From NCBI RefSeq assembly GCF_003856975.1, contig NZ_CP033107.1, positions 3,038,001-3,102,000 of the forward strand: DNA of 64,000 nt, given 5' to 3'. This DNA is from Plantibacter sp. PA-3-X8. Lineage in GTDB: Bacteria; Actinomycetota; Actinomycetes; Actinomycetales; Microbacteriaceae. Both the position numbers and the translations under genes were made by a program. Below, piece after piece: positions 46,580 through 56,965 of this stretch. Each line of letters opens with the position of its first letter. Position 1 is the first letter of the stretch. Under the pieces are notes generated by a model that was not told the DNA's origin, searched no databases, and worked only from the letters and a program-made list of their open reading frames with translations.

Positions 46580-47880
46580 CGGGTGGCTCCGGAGGATTGG
46601 GGACGTCGAGCGGGTGTCCGACGGGACTGCTGGGACGCGGGGCGCCCCCGCTCCCGGGCGAAGGACAGGACGATCCCGATCGCGACGAGGGTGGTGAGCA
46701 GCGCCGTGCCGCCCGAGGACAGCAGCGGTAACGGCACGCCGAGCACCGGCAGGACTCCGAGGACGACGCCGATGTTCACGAGCGCCTGGCCGATGATCCA
46801 GGCCATGACGGCGCCGGTGGTGATCCTCACGAAGGAGTCGTCGCTGGTGCGGATCACCCGGATGAACATGACCGCGAGGAAGACGAACAGCCCGAGGACG
46901 AGGACGGCGCCGATGAGGCCCAGCTCCTCGCCGATCGCCGCGAAGATGAAGTCGTTCGAGATCGCCGGTAGCCACCCGTACTTCGCGCGCGAGTTGCCGA
47001 GGCCGACGCCCCAGAGGCCGCCGTTCGCCAGCGCCCATGTGCCGTGGGTCGACTGCCAGTCGGCGTTCTCGTAGTCCCCCTTGCCGTCGCCGAAGAACGC
47101 CATGATGCGCTGCATGCGGTTGGCGCTCGTGACGGCCATGATGAGGAACAGCACGGCCCCCGCGACCACCGGGATCGCGATGTAGCGCAGCCGCACCCCG
47201 GCGAAGTACAGCGCCGAGAACACGATCAGGGCCATGATCACGACGGTACCGAGGTCGCCACCGAGCAGGACGAGGCCGATGGAGAGACCGGCGAAGGGGA
47301 TGACCGGGATCAGGGCGTGCTTCCACTCGAGGAGACGCGGTTGCTTGATCGTCAGCACGAGCCCGAGCCACACGACCAGTGCGAGCTTGACCGCTTCCGA
47401 GGGCTGCGCGGTGAAGCCGCCGATCTCGATCCAGTTGCGGTTGCCACCGATCTCGTAGCCGAGCGGTGTGAAGACGAGCAGTTGCAGGCCCATGGCGACC
47501 AGGAGGAACACCCACGCCCACTTCTTCCAGAACCGTGCCGGAAAGCGGCTCACGATGAGCATGAGCGGAACACCGATCATCGCGAACGTCGCCTGGCGCC
47601 AGAACAGCCCGAAGTACCCGTCGCCGGCCTCGTAAGACTCGACGGAGGATGAGGACAGCACCATGACGAGCCCGAGCCCGACGAGGAACAGGGTGACACC
47701 CAGCAGGAGGAAGTAGTTCTTCGACTCCGGACGCAGCACCTTGCCCAGCGAGATCCGCGCACTCGACATGCCTCTCGGCGACGTCGGTGCGTCGGGTGTC
47801 CCACTGCCTGAGGCGACCGTCGTCATCCGGGACGACGACGACCGCACGCGGCGCGGGTCAGCGCGAGGCGGATCGATCAT
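46576..47880 (-). CDS. ftsW: Peptidoglycan polymerase FtsW (SEDS family)
   Basis: A 434-residue SEDS glycosyltransferase that polymerises lipid II at the septum together with FtsI. About ten transmembrane helices are seen. Family motifs are FTAQPSEAVKLALVVWLG, GGDLGTVVIM, NSRAKYGWLPAISNDFIF and PLLSSGGTALL. ATG 47880 overlaps murD by 23 nt and has GGGAGG eight bases upstream. An internal ATG at 47826 lacks a ribosome binding site. Confidence 0.94.
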   Translation of the reverse strand: MIDPPRADPRRVRSSSSRMTTVASGSGTPDAPTSPRGMSSARISLGKVLRPESKNYFLLLGVTLFLVGLGLVMVLSSSSVESYEAGDGYFGLFWRQATFAMIGVPLMLIVSRFPARFWKKWAWVFLLVAMGLQLLVFTPLGYEIGGNRNWIEIGGFTAQPSEAVKLALVVWLGLVLTIKQPRLLEWKHALIPVIPFAGLSIGLVLLGGDLGTVVIMALIVFSALYFAGVRLRYIAIPVVAGAVLFLIMAVTSANRMQRIMAFFGDGKGDYENADWQSTHGTWALANGGLWGVGLGNSRAKYGWLPAISNDFIFAAIGEELGLIGAVLVLGLFVFLAVMFIRVIRTSDDSFVRITTGAVMAWIIGQALVNIGVVLGVLPVLGVPLPLLSSGGTALLTTLVAIGIVLSFARERGRPASQQSRRTPARRPQSSGATR

Positions 47881-49381
47881 CCGCCTCACCTCCCAGCTCT
47901 GCTTCGACGGCGGCCTGGAACAGGCGACCACGGTGTCCGTAGTCCGTGAACTGGTCCATCGAGGCGGCTGCAGGAGCGAGGAGCACGGTGTCCCCTGCCT
48001 GCGCGACCTCGGCGGCCCGGCGAACGGCCTCCGGCATGACGTGTTCAGTCTCCGCTGCGTCGACCTCGATGACGGTCAGGGTCGGCGCGTGTCGCGCGAA
48101 TGCCGCGAGGACCTCCGAGCGGTCGGCGCCGATCACGACGGCCGCGCGCAGGTGGTCGGCGTGCCGCTCCACCAGATGATCGATCGAGACGCCCTTCAAC
48201 AGGCCTCCGACGATCCACACCACCGAGCGGTAGGCGGCGAGCGAGGCGTCGGCGGCGTGCGGATTGGTGGCCTTCGAGTCGTCGATCCAGTCCACCTCGA
48301 GCCTCCGCGCGATGAGCTGGATCCGGTGCGCGTCCAGGCCGAACGACAGCAGGGTGTCGCGCACGGCCTCGACCGTGATGCCGGCGGCCCGGGCGAGTGC
48401 CGCTGCCGCCAGGATGTTGGCGACGATGTGCGGGGCGGCGAGCCCGCGCTGGGCGAGCGCTTCGACCGTCGTGATCTCGAGGGCGCTCGTCCGACGGTCG
48501 TCGAGGAACGCGCGGTCGACCAGGATGCCGTCCACGACGCCGAAGTCGCTCGGTCCGGGGACGTCGAGGCCGAACCCGACGGCTCGGGCGCCGTCGACGA
48601 CCTCGGCCTCCTCGACCATCGACATCGTCGCCGCGTCAGCGCGGTTGTAGACGCACGCGATTTTCGTGTTCTCGTACACCACGGCCTTCGCCGCCCGGTA
48701 CGCCGCGGCGGAGCCGTGCCAGTCGAGGTGGTCGTCGGCGAGGTTCAGGCAGACGCTGGCGAGCGGCGAGACGATGCTCCGACCGCCCTGCAGGCCGAGG
48801 GTGTGCAACTGGTAACTCGAGAGCTCGACGACGAAGAAGTCGAAGCCCTGCGGATCACGGACGGCGTCCAGGACCGGGACGCCGATGTTGCCGCAGGGCG
48901 CCGCCCGGAAGCCCGCCTCGACGAGCATCGACGCCGTCAGCTGAACGGTCGTGGTCTTGCCGTTCGTGCCGGTGACGCATATCCACTCGGCCGGGGTGCC
49001 GACCTTGTCGCGGACCCGCCAGGCGAGCTCGATGTCGCCCCAGACGGCGACCCCGGCCGCCTGCGCCCACGCGACGACGGGGTGGTCGGGGTGGAAGCCG
49101 GGTGACACGACGACGAGTTCCGGAGCGAACTCCACGAGCTCGGACGGCACGGTCGACAGGTCCCGCTGGATGAGCCGCGCACCGATGACGCCGACGAGTT
49201 CGGCACGTTCGTCCGCGGCCTCGCCGGCCAGGACCAGTACCTCCGAGCCGAGCTCGGTGAGCGTGTCAGCGACGGAGAACCCGGTCATGCCGAGCCCCAG
49301 GACGGCGACCCGGAGTCCGCGCCAGTCGGCGTGCCAGCTCCGGAGTCCGTCGAGGCGCTCGGCGCTCAACGGCTCAGCCAC
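47858..49381 (-). CDS. murD: UDP-MurNAc-peptide:D-glutamate ligase MurD
   Basis: A 507-residue Mur ligase adding D-glutamate as second residue. Motifs are [10 protein letters not shown] (UDP loop), [13 protein letters not shown] (P-loop), VVELSSYQL and [10 protein letters not shown]. The start is GTG 49381, overlapping mraY by 16 nt. Length and motifs are normal. Confidence 0.95.
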   Translation of the reverse strand: MAEPLSAERLDGLRSWHADWRGLRVAVLGLGMTGFSVADTLTELGSEVLVLAGEAADERAELVGVIGARLIQRDLSTVPSELVEFAPELVVVSPGFHPDHPVVAWAQAAGVAVWGDIELAWRVRDKVGTPAEWICVTGTNGKTTTVQLTASMLVEAGFRAAPCGNIGVPVLDAVRDPQGFDFFVVELSSYQLHTLGLQGGRSIVSPLASVCLNLADDHLDWHGSAAAYRAAKAVVYENTKIACVYNRADAATMSMVEEAEVVDGARAVGFGLDVPGPSDFGVVDGILVDRAFLDDRRTSALEITTVEALAQRGLAAPHIVANILAAAALARAAGITVEAVRDTLLSFGLDAHRIQLIARRLEVDWIDDSKATNPHAADASLAAYRSVVWIVGGLLKGVSIDHLVERHADHLRAAVVIGADRSEVLAAFARHAPTLTVIEVDAAETEHVMPEAVRRAAEVAQAGDTVLLAPAAASMDQFTDYGHRGRLFQAAVEAELGGEADDRSASR

Positions 49382-50463
49382 TCGAGGTAGAAGGAACCCA
49401 CACCCGCGGCGACGAGCAGACCACCGATGATCCAGAAGCGGACGACGACGGTGACCTCAGCCCAACCCTTGAGTTCGAAGTGGTGATGGATGGGGCTCAT
49501 GAGGAAGATGCGCTTGCCGTGGGTCACCTTGAAGTAGGCGCGTTGCACGATCACGGAGCCGGCCTCGATCACGAACAGCCCACCGACGAGCACCAGGAGG
49601 AGCTCGGTCTTGCTGAGGATCGCCAGCGCCGCGAGTGCTCCACCGAGCGCCAACGAACCGCTGTCGCCCATGAAGATCTGTGCCGGCGAGGTGTTCCACC
49701 AGAGGAACCCGATGAGCGCGCCCACGATCGCCGCGGCGACCACGGCGAGGTCGAGCGGATCCCGGACGTCGTAGCACTTGTAGGCCACGTCGGAGGCGAG
49801 CGAGGAGCTGAAGCAGGACTGGTTGAACTGCCAGAACCCGATGATGATGTACGAGCCGATCGCGAGGATCGAGGCACCGGTGGCGAGCCCGTCGAGCCCG
49901 TCGGTGACGTTCACGCCGTTCGACGTCGCCGCCACGATCACCGAGGTCCAGAGGATGTACAGCAGGATGCCGATCACCGGGATGCCGATCGCCATGAAGT
50001 TGATCGGGATGTCGCGGATGATCGAGATGTTCGTCGATGCCGGGGTGAACCCCTCGGTGTTCGGGAAGTTGATCGCCAGGACGGCGAACACCGTCGCGAC
50101 GATGAGCTGCCCGGAGACCTTCGCCCATCCACCGAGTCCGAGGCTCTGCTTCTTGCGGACCTTCAGGAAGTCGTCGATGAACCCGACGATGCCGAGTCCG
50201 ACCATCATCAACAGGACCAGGAGCGCCGAGACGCCGACCTGCTCTTGGAAGATCAGATAGCTCGCGAAGAAGCCGACGAGGGTACCGACGATGATGATGA
50301 CGCCGCCCATCGTCGCGGTTCCGCGCTTGGTGTGGTGGCTCTGCGGTCCGTCGTCGCGGATGAACTGACCCCAGGCGAGTTTGCGGAACGCTCTGATGAA
50401 GAGCGGGGTCAGGAAGAGGGAGAACGCCAGCGAGATCGCTCCCGCGGCCAACAGGACTCTCAT
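49366..50463 (-). CDS. mraY: Phospho-MurNAc-pentapeptide transferase MraY
   Basis: A 365-residue membrane enzyme that moves phospho-MurNAc-pentapeptide to undecaprenyl phosphate, forming lipid I. About ten helices; catalytic and Mg-binding motifs [40 protein letters not shown] and [14 protein letters not shown] 50463 overlaps the murF stop (ATGA). Confidence 0.97.
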   Translation of the reverse strand: MRVLLAAGAISLAFSLFLTPLFIRAFRKLAWGQFIRDDGPQSHHTKRGTATMGGVIIIVGTLVGFFASYLIFQEQVGVSALLVLLMMVGLGIVGFIDDFLKVRKKQSLGLGGWAKVSGQLIVATVFAVLAINFPNTEGFTPASTNISIIRDIPINFMAIGIPVIGILLYILWTSVIVAATSNGVNVTDGLDGLATGASILAIGSYIIIGFWQFNQSCFSSSLASDVAYKCYDVRDPLDLAVVAAAIVGALIGFLWWNTSPAQIFMGDSGSLALGGALAALAILSKTELLLVLVGGLFVIEAGSVIVQRAYFKVTHGKRIFLMSPIHHHFELKGWAEVTVVVRFWIIGGLLVAAGVGSFYLEWLSR

Positions 50464-51866
50464 GCGTACAACTCCCCCAGTCGATCGCCCAGCAACCGGA
50501 GCCCGGCCGCGTTCGACGATTTCACGAGCACGGTGTCGCCCGGGGCGATCTCCGCGCTCAAGTAGGCGAACGCCTCGTCCGCGGTCGCGAAGTACACCGA
50601 CTCGCCGTCCCACGACCCTTCGTTGATCGCGGTGATGTGCATGCGGCGGGCCTCGGGGCCGACCACGACGAGGCGGCCGATGCCGAGCCGGACGACCTGG
50701 AGTCCGATGCGGTCGTGTTCCTCCCCCGCCCAGTCGCCGAGTTCGCTCATGGCACCGAGCACCGCGATGGTCCGGCCGCGTTCAGCCCCGATCTGGGCGA
50801 GGGTCCGGATGGCGGCCGACATCGAGTCGGGGCTCGCGTTGTAAGCGTCGTTGATGATGGACACGTCGTCGCGTCCGCCGAGGGGCTCCATCCGCCACCG
50901 CTCCGCCCTGCTCACGCTCTCGAGGGCGTCGACGATGAGGTCGATCTCCACGCCGAGTTCGTGGGCGGCTGCGGCCGCGGCGAGGGCGTTCATGACGTGG
51001 TGCTCACCGAGCACCTTGAACCGGACGGGCGCAGAGGAACCGTCGGGCAGGTGCAGCGTGAACGCGGTCCCGGACGCCGTCGCGACGATGTCGGTCGCTC
51101 GAACGGCGGCGCGGTCATCGAGGCCGAACCAGAGCACGCGTGCCCGGGTGGCATCGGCCATACCGGCCACCCGTGGATCGTCGAGGTTGAGGACGGCGAC
51201 ATCCTCCGGGAGCAGCTCGGACACCATCTCGGTCTTCGCCGTGACGGTCGCTTCGATCCCGCCGAACTCCCCCGCGTGGGCGAGTCCGACCTTCAGGACC
51301 ACGCCGATGTCGGGCTTCGCCATGCGGATGAGTCGGGCGATCTCGCCGATGCCGCTGGCACCCATCTCCGCGACGAGGAACCGCGTCTCGTTCGTCACGC
51401 GCAGCATGGTGATCGGCGCTCCGACCTCGTTGTTGAAGGAGGCCTTGGGGCTGACCGTCTCCCCGACGCGCTCGAGGACCGCGGCGAGGAGGTTCTTGGT
51501 CGTGGTCTTGCCGTTGGAGCCGGTGATACCGACGATCCGGAGTCGTCCGAGCGCGCGCACCCTCGTGATGACCTCGGTGGCGAGGGCACCGAGCGCGGTC
51601 ACGGAGTTCTCGACGACGATCTGCGGCACGGCGACGGCCAATTCTCGTTCGACGAGGAGCAGGGCGGCGCCGTTCGCGACCGCCGCATCGGCGAACAGAT
51701 GTCCGTCGGTCTCCTCGCCGGGCTTCGCGACGAAGATGTCGCCGGGCGTGATGAGTCGGGAGTCGGTGTCGGCGACGCCGGACACGACGAGGCCGGGGTC
51801 AGCCGTACCGGGGATCAGTCGGCCGTCGGTCGCCGCGGCGATCTCGGTGAGGGTCAGGTCGATCAT
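50460..51866 (-). CDS. murF: UDP-MurNAc-tripeptide:D-Ala-D-Ala ligase MurF
   Basis: A 468-residue ligase that adds D-Ala-D-Ala. The P-loop is [15 protein letters not shown], with [12 protein letters not shown] and [11 protein letters not shown] in the C-terminal domain. ATG 51866 shares one base with the murE stop (TGATG); a GTG three codons upstream is an alternative. Confidence 0.95.
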   Translation of the reverse strand: MIDLTLTEIAAATDGRLIPGTADPGLVVSGVADTDSRLITPGDIFVAKPGEETDGHLFADAAVANGAALLLVERELAVAVPQIVVENSVTALGALATEVITRVRALGRLRIVGITGSNGKTTTKNLLAAVLERVGETVSPKASFNNEVGAPITMLRVTNETRFLVAEMGASGIGEIARLIRMAKPDIGVVLKVGLAHAGEFGGIEATVTAKTEMVSELLPEDVAVLNLDDPRVAGMADATRARVLWFGLDDRAAVRATDIVATASGTAFTLHLPDGSSAPVRFKVLGEHHVMNALAAAAAAHELGVEIDLIVDALESVSRAERWRMEPLGGRDDVSIINDAYNASPDSMSAAIRTLAQIGAERGRTIAVLGAMSELGDWAGEEHDRIGLQVVRLGIGRLVVVGPEARRMHITAINEGSWDGESVYFATADEAFAYLSAEIAPGDTVLVKSSNAAGLRLLGDRLGELYA

Positions 51867-53428
51867 CAGAGCCACCCTGCCTCACGCAGCGCGTCGCGCG
51901 AGTCGTCGCGCGCCGAGTACGGGAGCTTCACACCGGCCACCTCGTGGTAGTCCTCGTGCCCAGGTCCGGCGTAGAGGATGGTGTCGCCCTGACCGGCCAG
52001 CGCGAGGGCGGTGCGGAACGCGGTCGCCGGGTCGGCGACCTCGTGCAACTCGCCGTCCGGTGCGGCTTCGCGGGCGGCTTCGAGGAGCACGCGTCGGATC
52101 GACGCCGGGTCCTCGCTCCGTGGATGGAAGTCGGTGACCACCACGACGTCGGCACCCCGGGCCGCGATCGCGCCCATGTCGCGACGCTTCGTCGTGTCGC
52201 GGTCTCCGTCGGCGCCGAACACCATGATGACCCGGCCCGGCGTGACGGCCCGGATGGCCGCGAGGGTGTTGAGGAACGCGTCTGGGCTGTGCCCGTAGTC
52301 GATGTACACGACCGGGCCGCGGTCGCCGCTGATCCGCTCGGCACGCCCGGGGATGTAGGCGTCGATGCCACCGTCCCGCTCGAGGGACTGAGCGATCATG
52401 TCGAACTCAACACCGGACTCGACGAGCATCACGATCGCGAGCGCGGCGTTCGCCGCCATGAACCAGCCGAGCAGCGGCACGCTCGTCACGAGCACCTGGT
52501 CGCCGGGGCCGTCGAGGCGGAACGTCGTGGAACCGGCGGTCTCCTCGAGGATCGTCATGCGCCAGTCGGCGTCGACCTCCGGGCGGGTCGTCAGGGTCGT
52601 CACCGGGATCCGGCTCTGCTCGACGAGCCGGCCGCCCCAGTCGGAATCGATCGTGACCACGCCTCGTCGGGCCCGGTCGGGTTCGAACAGCTCCCGCTTG
52701 GCCGCGAAGTACTCGTCGAAGTCGCCGTAGTCGTCGAAGTGGTCGTGACTGAGGTTGGTGAAGCCGACGACGTCGAAGACGATGCCGTCGACGCGGTGCC
52801 TGGTCAGCGCCTGGGCGGAGACCTCGATGGCGACCGCGCGCACCTCGGACTCGCGCATGCGCGCGAGCAACGCGTGCAGCTCGCTGGCCTCCGGCGTGGT
52901 GAGGGAGCTCGTCACCGCGAGGTCGCCGATGCGCCGCTCCGCGGTCGAGCTCAGACCGGAGACGATCCCGAGTTGCGCGAGCATGCCGCTCAGGAGGTAG
53001 ACCACGCTCGTCTTGCCGTTGGTACCGGTCACGCCGAACAACGTCGGTGGCTCCTCGGCGGTGCGGTACACCCAGGCGGCGAGGTGGCCGAGGGCGGCAC
53101 GCGGCTCCGGCACGACGATGATCGGCAGACCGGCCGCTGCGGCCAGGTCTCGTCCGGCGTCGTCCGTGAGCACCGCGACAGCGCCACGTTCCTTCGCCTG
53201 CTCCGCGTACGCGGCGCCGTGGGCACGGACACCCGGCATGCCGATGTAGAGGTCACCGGGCTCGACGGCACCGGAGCTCAGACTGACACCGCTGATCTCC
53301 ACGCCGTCGGCTGATCCGTGCAGGTCGAGGTCGAATTCGGTCACCAGCTGCGAGAGCGCCCGCCGTTGCGGATGTTCCGGTCTGAGGCTGATCGGGCCCT
53401 GATTGTTCACGCTGAGCCCATCCTTCAT
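51866..53428 (-). CDS. murE: UDP-MurNAc-dipeptide ligase MurE with unusual specificity loop
   Basis: A 520-residue Mur ligase adding the third, cross-linking residue of the stem peptide. The P-loop [11 protein letters not shown] and the SLTTPEASEL and VEVSAQAL segments are standard. The specificity loop, DNPR in meso-DAP enzymes, here reads F434-H-P-R437 in VVVTDFHPRSEDP. Arg and Pro are kept; Asp and Asn are replaced. This fits a third residue other than meso-DAP (Microbacteriaceae use Lys, ornithine, diaminobutyrate or homoserine), but which one cannot be told. ATG 53428 is chosen; TTG 53440, overlapping the ftsI stop, is possible. Confidence 0.93.
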   Translation of the reverse strand: MKDGLSVNNQGPISLRPEHPQRRALSQLVTEFDLDLHGSADGVEISGVSLSSGAVEPGDLYIGMPGVRAHGAAYAEQAKERGAVAVLTDDAGRDLAAAAGLPIIVVPEPRAALGHLAAWVYRTAEEPPTLFGVTGTNGKTSVVYLLSGMLAQLGIVSGLSSTAERRIGDLAVTSSLTTPEASELHALLARMRESEVRAVAIEVSAQALTRHRVDGIVFDVVGFTNLSHDHFDDYGDFDEYFAAKRELFEPDRARRGVVTIDSDWGGRLVEQSRIPVTTLTTRPEVDADWRMTILEETAGSTTFRLDGPGDQVLVTSVPLLGWFMAANAALAIVMLVESGVEFDMIAQSLERDGGIDAYIPGRAERISGDRGPVVYIDYGHSPDAFLNTLAAIRAVTPGRVIMVFGADGDRDTTKRRDMGAIAARGADVVVVTDFHPRSEDPASIRRVLLEAAREAAPDGELHEVADPATAFRTALALAGQGDTILYAGPGHEDYHEVAGVKLPYSARDDSRDALREAGWL

Positions 53429-53436
53429 GAGGTCGT

Positions 53437-55209
53437 TCAAAATCTGAGCGGCAGGTTCGGTGCCGGCTCCGTGGACGGCTGCACTCCCCTGCTCTTCAGC
53501 ACCTGGGTGGTCACATCCCGGAAGATGGGAGCGACCGCAGCCGATGTGTTCATCTTAACCGGGTCCGCCAGGTTCACCGAAACGACGAACTGCGGGGCCT
53601 CGGCGGGTGCGAAGCCGGCCATCGAGACGAGGTAACTCGAGCTGTATCCGCCATCGCCGTCCGGCTGCTGGGCCGTTCCGGTCTTCATCGCGACGCGGTA
53701 GCCGGGAACGTCGACGTTCGCAGCGACCCAGCTCTCCTGGTCGACCATCTCGAGCATGTCGCTGACCTGCTTCGCGGCATCGGGCGAGACGACCTGCGTT
53801 CCGGTCGCGTCGGGGACGTCCGTCACCGTGCCGTCCGCGTTGCGACACCCCTCGACGAGCTGCACCGGCATCCTGACGCCACCGTTCGCGATCGTCTGGT
53901 AGAGGCTGGCACCCTGGATGGCGGTCGTCGAGAAGCCCTGGCCGAACATGGTCGCGTAGTCCGTCTGGTTGTCCCAGTCCGCCGGGTCGGACATCAGGCC
54001 TCCGGACTCGCTCGGGAAGCCGACCTCGGTCTTCTGGAGCTGACCGAACTTCTGGAAATACGCGTAACGGGTGTCGGCACTCATCTTCTCGCCGAACTGT
54101 GAGATCCCCGTGTTGGACGACTCGACCATGACACCCGCCAGCGTGAGGTTCATGTCCTCGTGGAACTCGCTGTCGTTGATGTCGGCACCGTTCGACGGCT
54201 TGTACCGGAACGGAGCGACCACCTGGGAGTTCGGGTTCGCGACACCCTGGTCGATGAGTGCGGCGGCGGTGAGGGACTTGTACGTCGATCCCGGTTCGAA
54301 CGGTGCCGCGAAGGCACGTGAGCCTCGGTCCTCGGCAGGCGTCGCGCTGACGTTGCCGGGGTCGACGGCCGGGTACTCGGCGACGGCGAGGAGCTTGCCG
54401 GTCTTGACCTCCATCACCGTGACGACGCCCCAGCTCGCACCGACCGCTTCGGCCTGCGCGGCGAGCGACTGCTGCGAGAACCACTGGATGTCCTTGTCGA
54501 GCGTGAGCACGACGTCGCCGCCGTCCTTCGCCGGCTTCGTCACCGTGGTGCCGGGGAGCGGGAGACCGCCGCTGCCCTTCTCATAGGTCGTGCGACCGTC
54601 CTCCCCCGCGAGGCAGGAGTTCTCCATGAGTTCGACGCCCGCTTGCGCCTCGCCCTCCTCGCCGACGAAGCCGACGATGTTGCCGGCGACGGCACCGTTC
54701 GGGTACACCCGGTACGGCTCTTCCTTGAAGGTCGTCCACGGGATCTCCAACGCCTTGAGCGCGCGGAGCTGGTCGAGGGTGAGCTTCTTCGCAAGGAGGG
54801 CGTAGAGCGAGTCCTTGTCCGCGGCGAGGGCGTCCGTGATGAGCGCGAGGACCTCCGGGCCGGGCTTCCCGATGATCGCGCCGATCTCGTTCGTCGCCTG
54901 CTCGAGGGTGATCGTCTGCTCGGTGCCGTCGACGTCGCGTTCGAACGGGCCGGCGTCCTTCGGAGATGCCGCCATGCTGTAGCGCATGACCGCTTCGGCG
55001 AGCACCGAACCGTCGGAGGCGAGGATGCTGCCGCGGGTGGCGAGGATCGTGTCGCCCGTCTCGGTCTTCTCGAGGGATTCGGCGCTCAAGGCACTCGCGC
55101 GGACCACCTGGATGTCGACCAGACGCAGGACGAACAGCGTCATCACGATGGAGACCGCGACGATGGTGAACGCGAGGCGTCGGCGCGTGGTCTTCGTGTG
55201 TCTCACCAT
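53437..55209 (-). CDS. ftsI: Septal transpeptidase FtsI (PBP2B/PBP3-like)
   Basis: A 590-residue class B penicillin-binding protein that cross-links septal peptidoglycan with FtsW. One N-terminal membrane helix (about 13-33), a pedestal domain, then the transpeptidase domain. The active-site motifs are the nucleophile Ser308 in PGSTYKSL, S364-S-N366 and K509-TG in AMKTGTAQ. The ATG at 55209 is followed directly by a GTG that could also serve. A 73-nt gap separates it from the ftsL-like gene. Confidence 0.95.
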   Translation of the reverse strand: MVRHTKTTRRRLAFTIVAVSIVMTLFVLRLVDIQVVRASALSAESLEKTETGDTILATRGSILASDGSVLAEAVMRYSMAASPKDAGPFERDVDGTEQTITLEQATNEIGAIIGKPGPEVLALITDALAADKDSLYALLAKKLTLDQLRALKALEIPWTTFKEEPYRVYPNGAVAGNIVGFVGEEGEAQAGVELMENSCLAGEDGRTTYEKGSGGLPLPGTTVTKPAKDGGDVVLTLDKDIQWFSQQSLAAQAEAVGASWGVVTVMEVKTGKLLAVAEYPAVDPGNVSATPAEDRGSRAFAAPFEPGSTYKSLTAAALIDQGVANPNSQVVAPFRYKPSNGADINDSEFHEDMNLTLAGVMVESSNTGISQFGEKMSADTRYAYFQKFGQLQKTEVGFPSESGGLMSDPADWDNQTDYATMFGQGFSTTAIQGASLYQTIANGGVRMPVQLVEGCRNADGTVTDVPDATGTQVVSPDAAKQVSDMLEMVDQESWVAANVDVPGYRVAMKTGTAQQPDGDGGYSSSYLVSMAGFAPAEAPQFVVSVNLADPVKMNTSAAVAPIFRDVTTQVLKSRGVQPSTEPAPNLPLRF

Positions 55210-55282
55210 GATGCCCGCACCGCGTCCTCTCCTGACGTCGCACCTCCGAGCAGGGCGTCGTCCTCCACCGTCATCCGTCCGG

Positions 55283-55876
55283 TCATCGTGTGGTCGGCGA
55301 CGGCAGCCCGTCCTGCAACGGTACGGGCGGTGTGACAGCTTCCTGGCTCGACGCGCCGTCTGCGGCGGCGGCGTTCTGTCCGCCGACGAGCGGGAGCGTC
55401 GCTGCCTGTGCGTTCGGCACGAGGGCGGCGTTGAAGATCGGACTCGTGCTCGCCGACGCCGGCGTGGGCGTCCCCAGCACAGCGCCGTCGGAGAGCCGGA
55501 GGTAGGTCGGGAGCGAGTTGCCCACCATGCCGAGTGCCTGCGCGTTGACGGCGAGGTACTGCGGCGAGGCGAGGCGGTCGAGGTCCTCGGCCAGCGCGGC
55601 CGAGGTGCGGCCGAGTTCGACCTGCTTCCCCTCGAGCTGCTGGATCTGGTAGGCGCCCTGGCTCAGCCCGACGCTGAGGAGCAACTGGCCCACGACGATG
55701 GCGACGACCGCACCGACGACGATGACCGCGTACATGGGCCGTGGTCGGAGCTTCGAGCGCGCCCCGGTCGTGACCGCACGGATGTGCTGCCGTTGGGGGG
55801 CGGTCCGCGTCGGCTGCGGCCGAGCGCGTCCGAGCCGTTCGGGTGCGAGATCGAGTGCTGCGGTCGCTCCGCTCAT
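55283..55876 (-). CDS. FtsL-like small membrane division protein
   Basis: A 197-residue bitopic protein in the ftsL position between rsmH and ftsI. A basic cytoplasmic N terminus (47 residues) precedes one membrane helix (48-71) and a short coiled coil (QLEGKQVELGRTSAALAEDL), then an Ala/Pro/Ser-rich tail. FtsL proteins diverge in sequence, so the assignment rests on topology and position. The ATG overlaps the rsmH stop and has GAGGAG upstream. Confidence 0.8.
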   Translation of the reverse strand: MSGATAALDLAPERLGRARPQPTRTAPQRQHIRAVTTGARSKLRPRPMYAVIVVGAVVAIVVGQLLLSVGLSQGAYQIQQLEGKQVELGRTSAALAEDLDRLASPQYLAVNAQALGMVGNSLPTYLRLSDGAVLGTPTPASASTSPIFNAALVPNAQAATLPLVGGQNAAAADGASSQEAVTPPVPLQDGLPSPTTR

Positions 55877-56826
55877 GCTGGCCTCCTCAGCCGTTCAGCC
55901 GCGCGGAGTCGCACGGGTTTCGCTCTGGGGTTCTCGTCGATCTCCGCCTCGGTGGCGAGTTCGGCGCCCTTGACGAGGAGCTTCAGCTCCGCACTGTGCT
56001 CCGGGAGTTCGACGGGCAGGCCCGCCGGTGTGGTCGACTTCGCCCGGGTCTGGAGCTCGCGCTTGACGATCCGGTCCTCCAGCGACTGGTAGGACAGGAA
56101 CACGATCCGGCCTCCGACCCGCAGCAGGTCGAGGGCGCGGGGCACGGCGGCCTCGAGGACCGACAGCTCCGCGTTGACCTCGATGCGCAGCGCCTGGAAG
56201 ACCCGCTTGGCCGGGTGGCCGGTGCGACGTGCGGCTGCCGGCGTGGCCCGATCGATGAGCTCGACGAGCTGACCGGAACTCGTCAGGGGTCGCTGCTGGC
56301 GTTCCTCGACGATGCGACGCGCGTAGCGCTGCGCCAACTTCTCGTCGCCGTACTCCCAGAAGATCTTCCGAAGTGCGACCTCGTCGTAGGTGGCGAGGAT
56401 CGTCTCCGCCGTCAGCTCGCTCGAGGCGTCCATCCGCATGTCGAGTGGCGCGTCCTGCGAGTACGAGAAGCCGCGTTCGGTCCGATCGAGTTGCAGTGAG
56501 GAGACACCGAGGTCGAACAGGATCCCGTCCACCTGTGGGAACCCGAGCTCCTCGGCCGCCTCGTCGATGTCGTCGTAGACGGCTTTGACGAACCGGGCTC
56601 GCGACCCGAAGCGCTCGAGCCGCTCCTGAGCGATGTCGAGTGCATCGAGGTCTCGGTCGAGCCCGATGAGGGTCAACTGCGGGAACCGCTCGAGCATCGC
56701 TTCGGCGTGGCCCGCCATGCCGAGCGTGGCGTCGATGAGGACCGCGCCCTCGTGGGACACGGCGGGGGCGAGCAACTCGATGCATCGCTCGAGGAGGACC
56801 GGGGTGTGGATGTCGTTGATGGCCAT
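55873..56826 (-). CDS. rsmH: 16S rRNA (cytosine1402-N4)-methyltransferase RsmH
   Basis: A 317-residue SAM-dependent methyltransferase of the 16S rRNA decoding region. Motifs are HTPVLLERCIELL, the SAM loop IDATLGMAGHAEA, LDRDLDALDIA and FDLGVSSLQLD with the GFSY/APLDMRMD region. It is second in the division cluster. A 139-nt gap before it contains a 36-bp-period duplication. The ATG has no clear ribosome binding site. Confidence 0.95.
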   Translation of the reverse strand: MAINDIHTPVLLERCIELLAPAVSHEGAVLIDATLGMAGHAEAMLERFPQLTLIGLDRDLDALDIAQERLERFGSRARFVKAVYDDIDEAAEELGFPQVDGILFDLGVSSLQLDRTERGFSYSQDAPLDMRMDASSELTAETILATYDEVALRKIFWEYGDEKLAQRYARRIVEERQQRPLTSSGQLVELIDRATPAAARRTGHPAKRVFQALRIEVNAELSVLEAAVPRALDLLRVGGRIVFLSYQSLEDRIVKRELQTRAKSTTPAGLPVELPEHSAELKLLVKGAELATEAEIDENPRAKPVRLRAAERLRRPA

Positions 56827-56868
56827 ATGCGTAATCCGGACGGTCCCTGACCCCTGATCCCCATCCGT

Positions 56869-56939
56869 TCCGACCTGGCACCGGGGAAGTGTGTCAGGGC
56901 GGGCTCCGACCTGGCACCGGGGAAGTGTGTCAGGGCGGG
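56869..56939. repeat. Perfect tandem duplication, 35-bp unit, period 36
   Basis: A 35-bp unit (56869-56903) is repeated exactly at 56905-56939 with one differing base between. Each unit contains CCGACCTGGCACCGGGG and AAGTGTGTCAGGGC. It lies in the mraZ-rsmH gap, inside the transcribed leader of rsmH. Confidence 0.85.
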
Positions 56940-56965
56940 ACGGCTGGGAGTCAGGGGGCAGGGCA

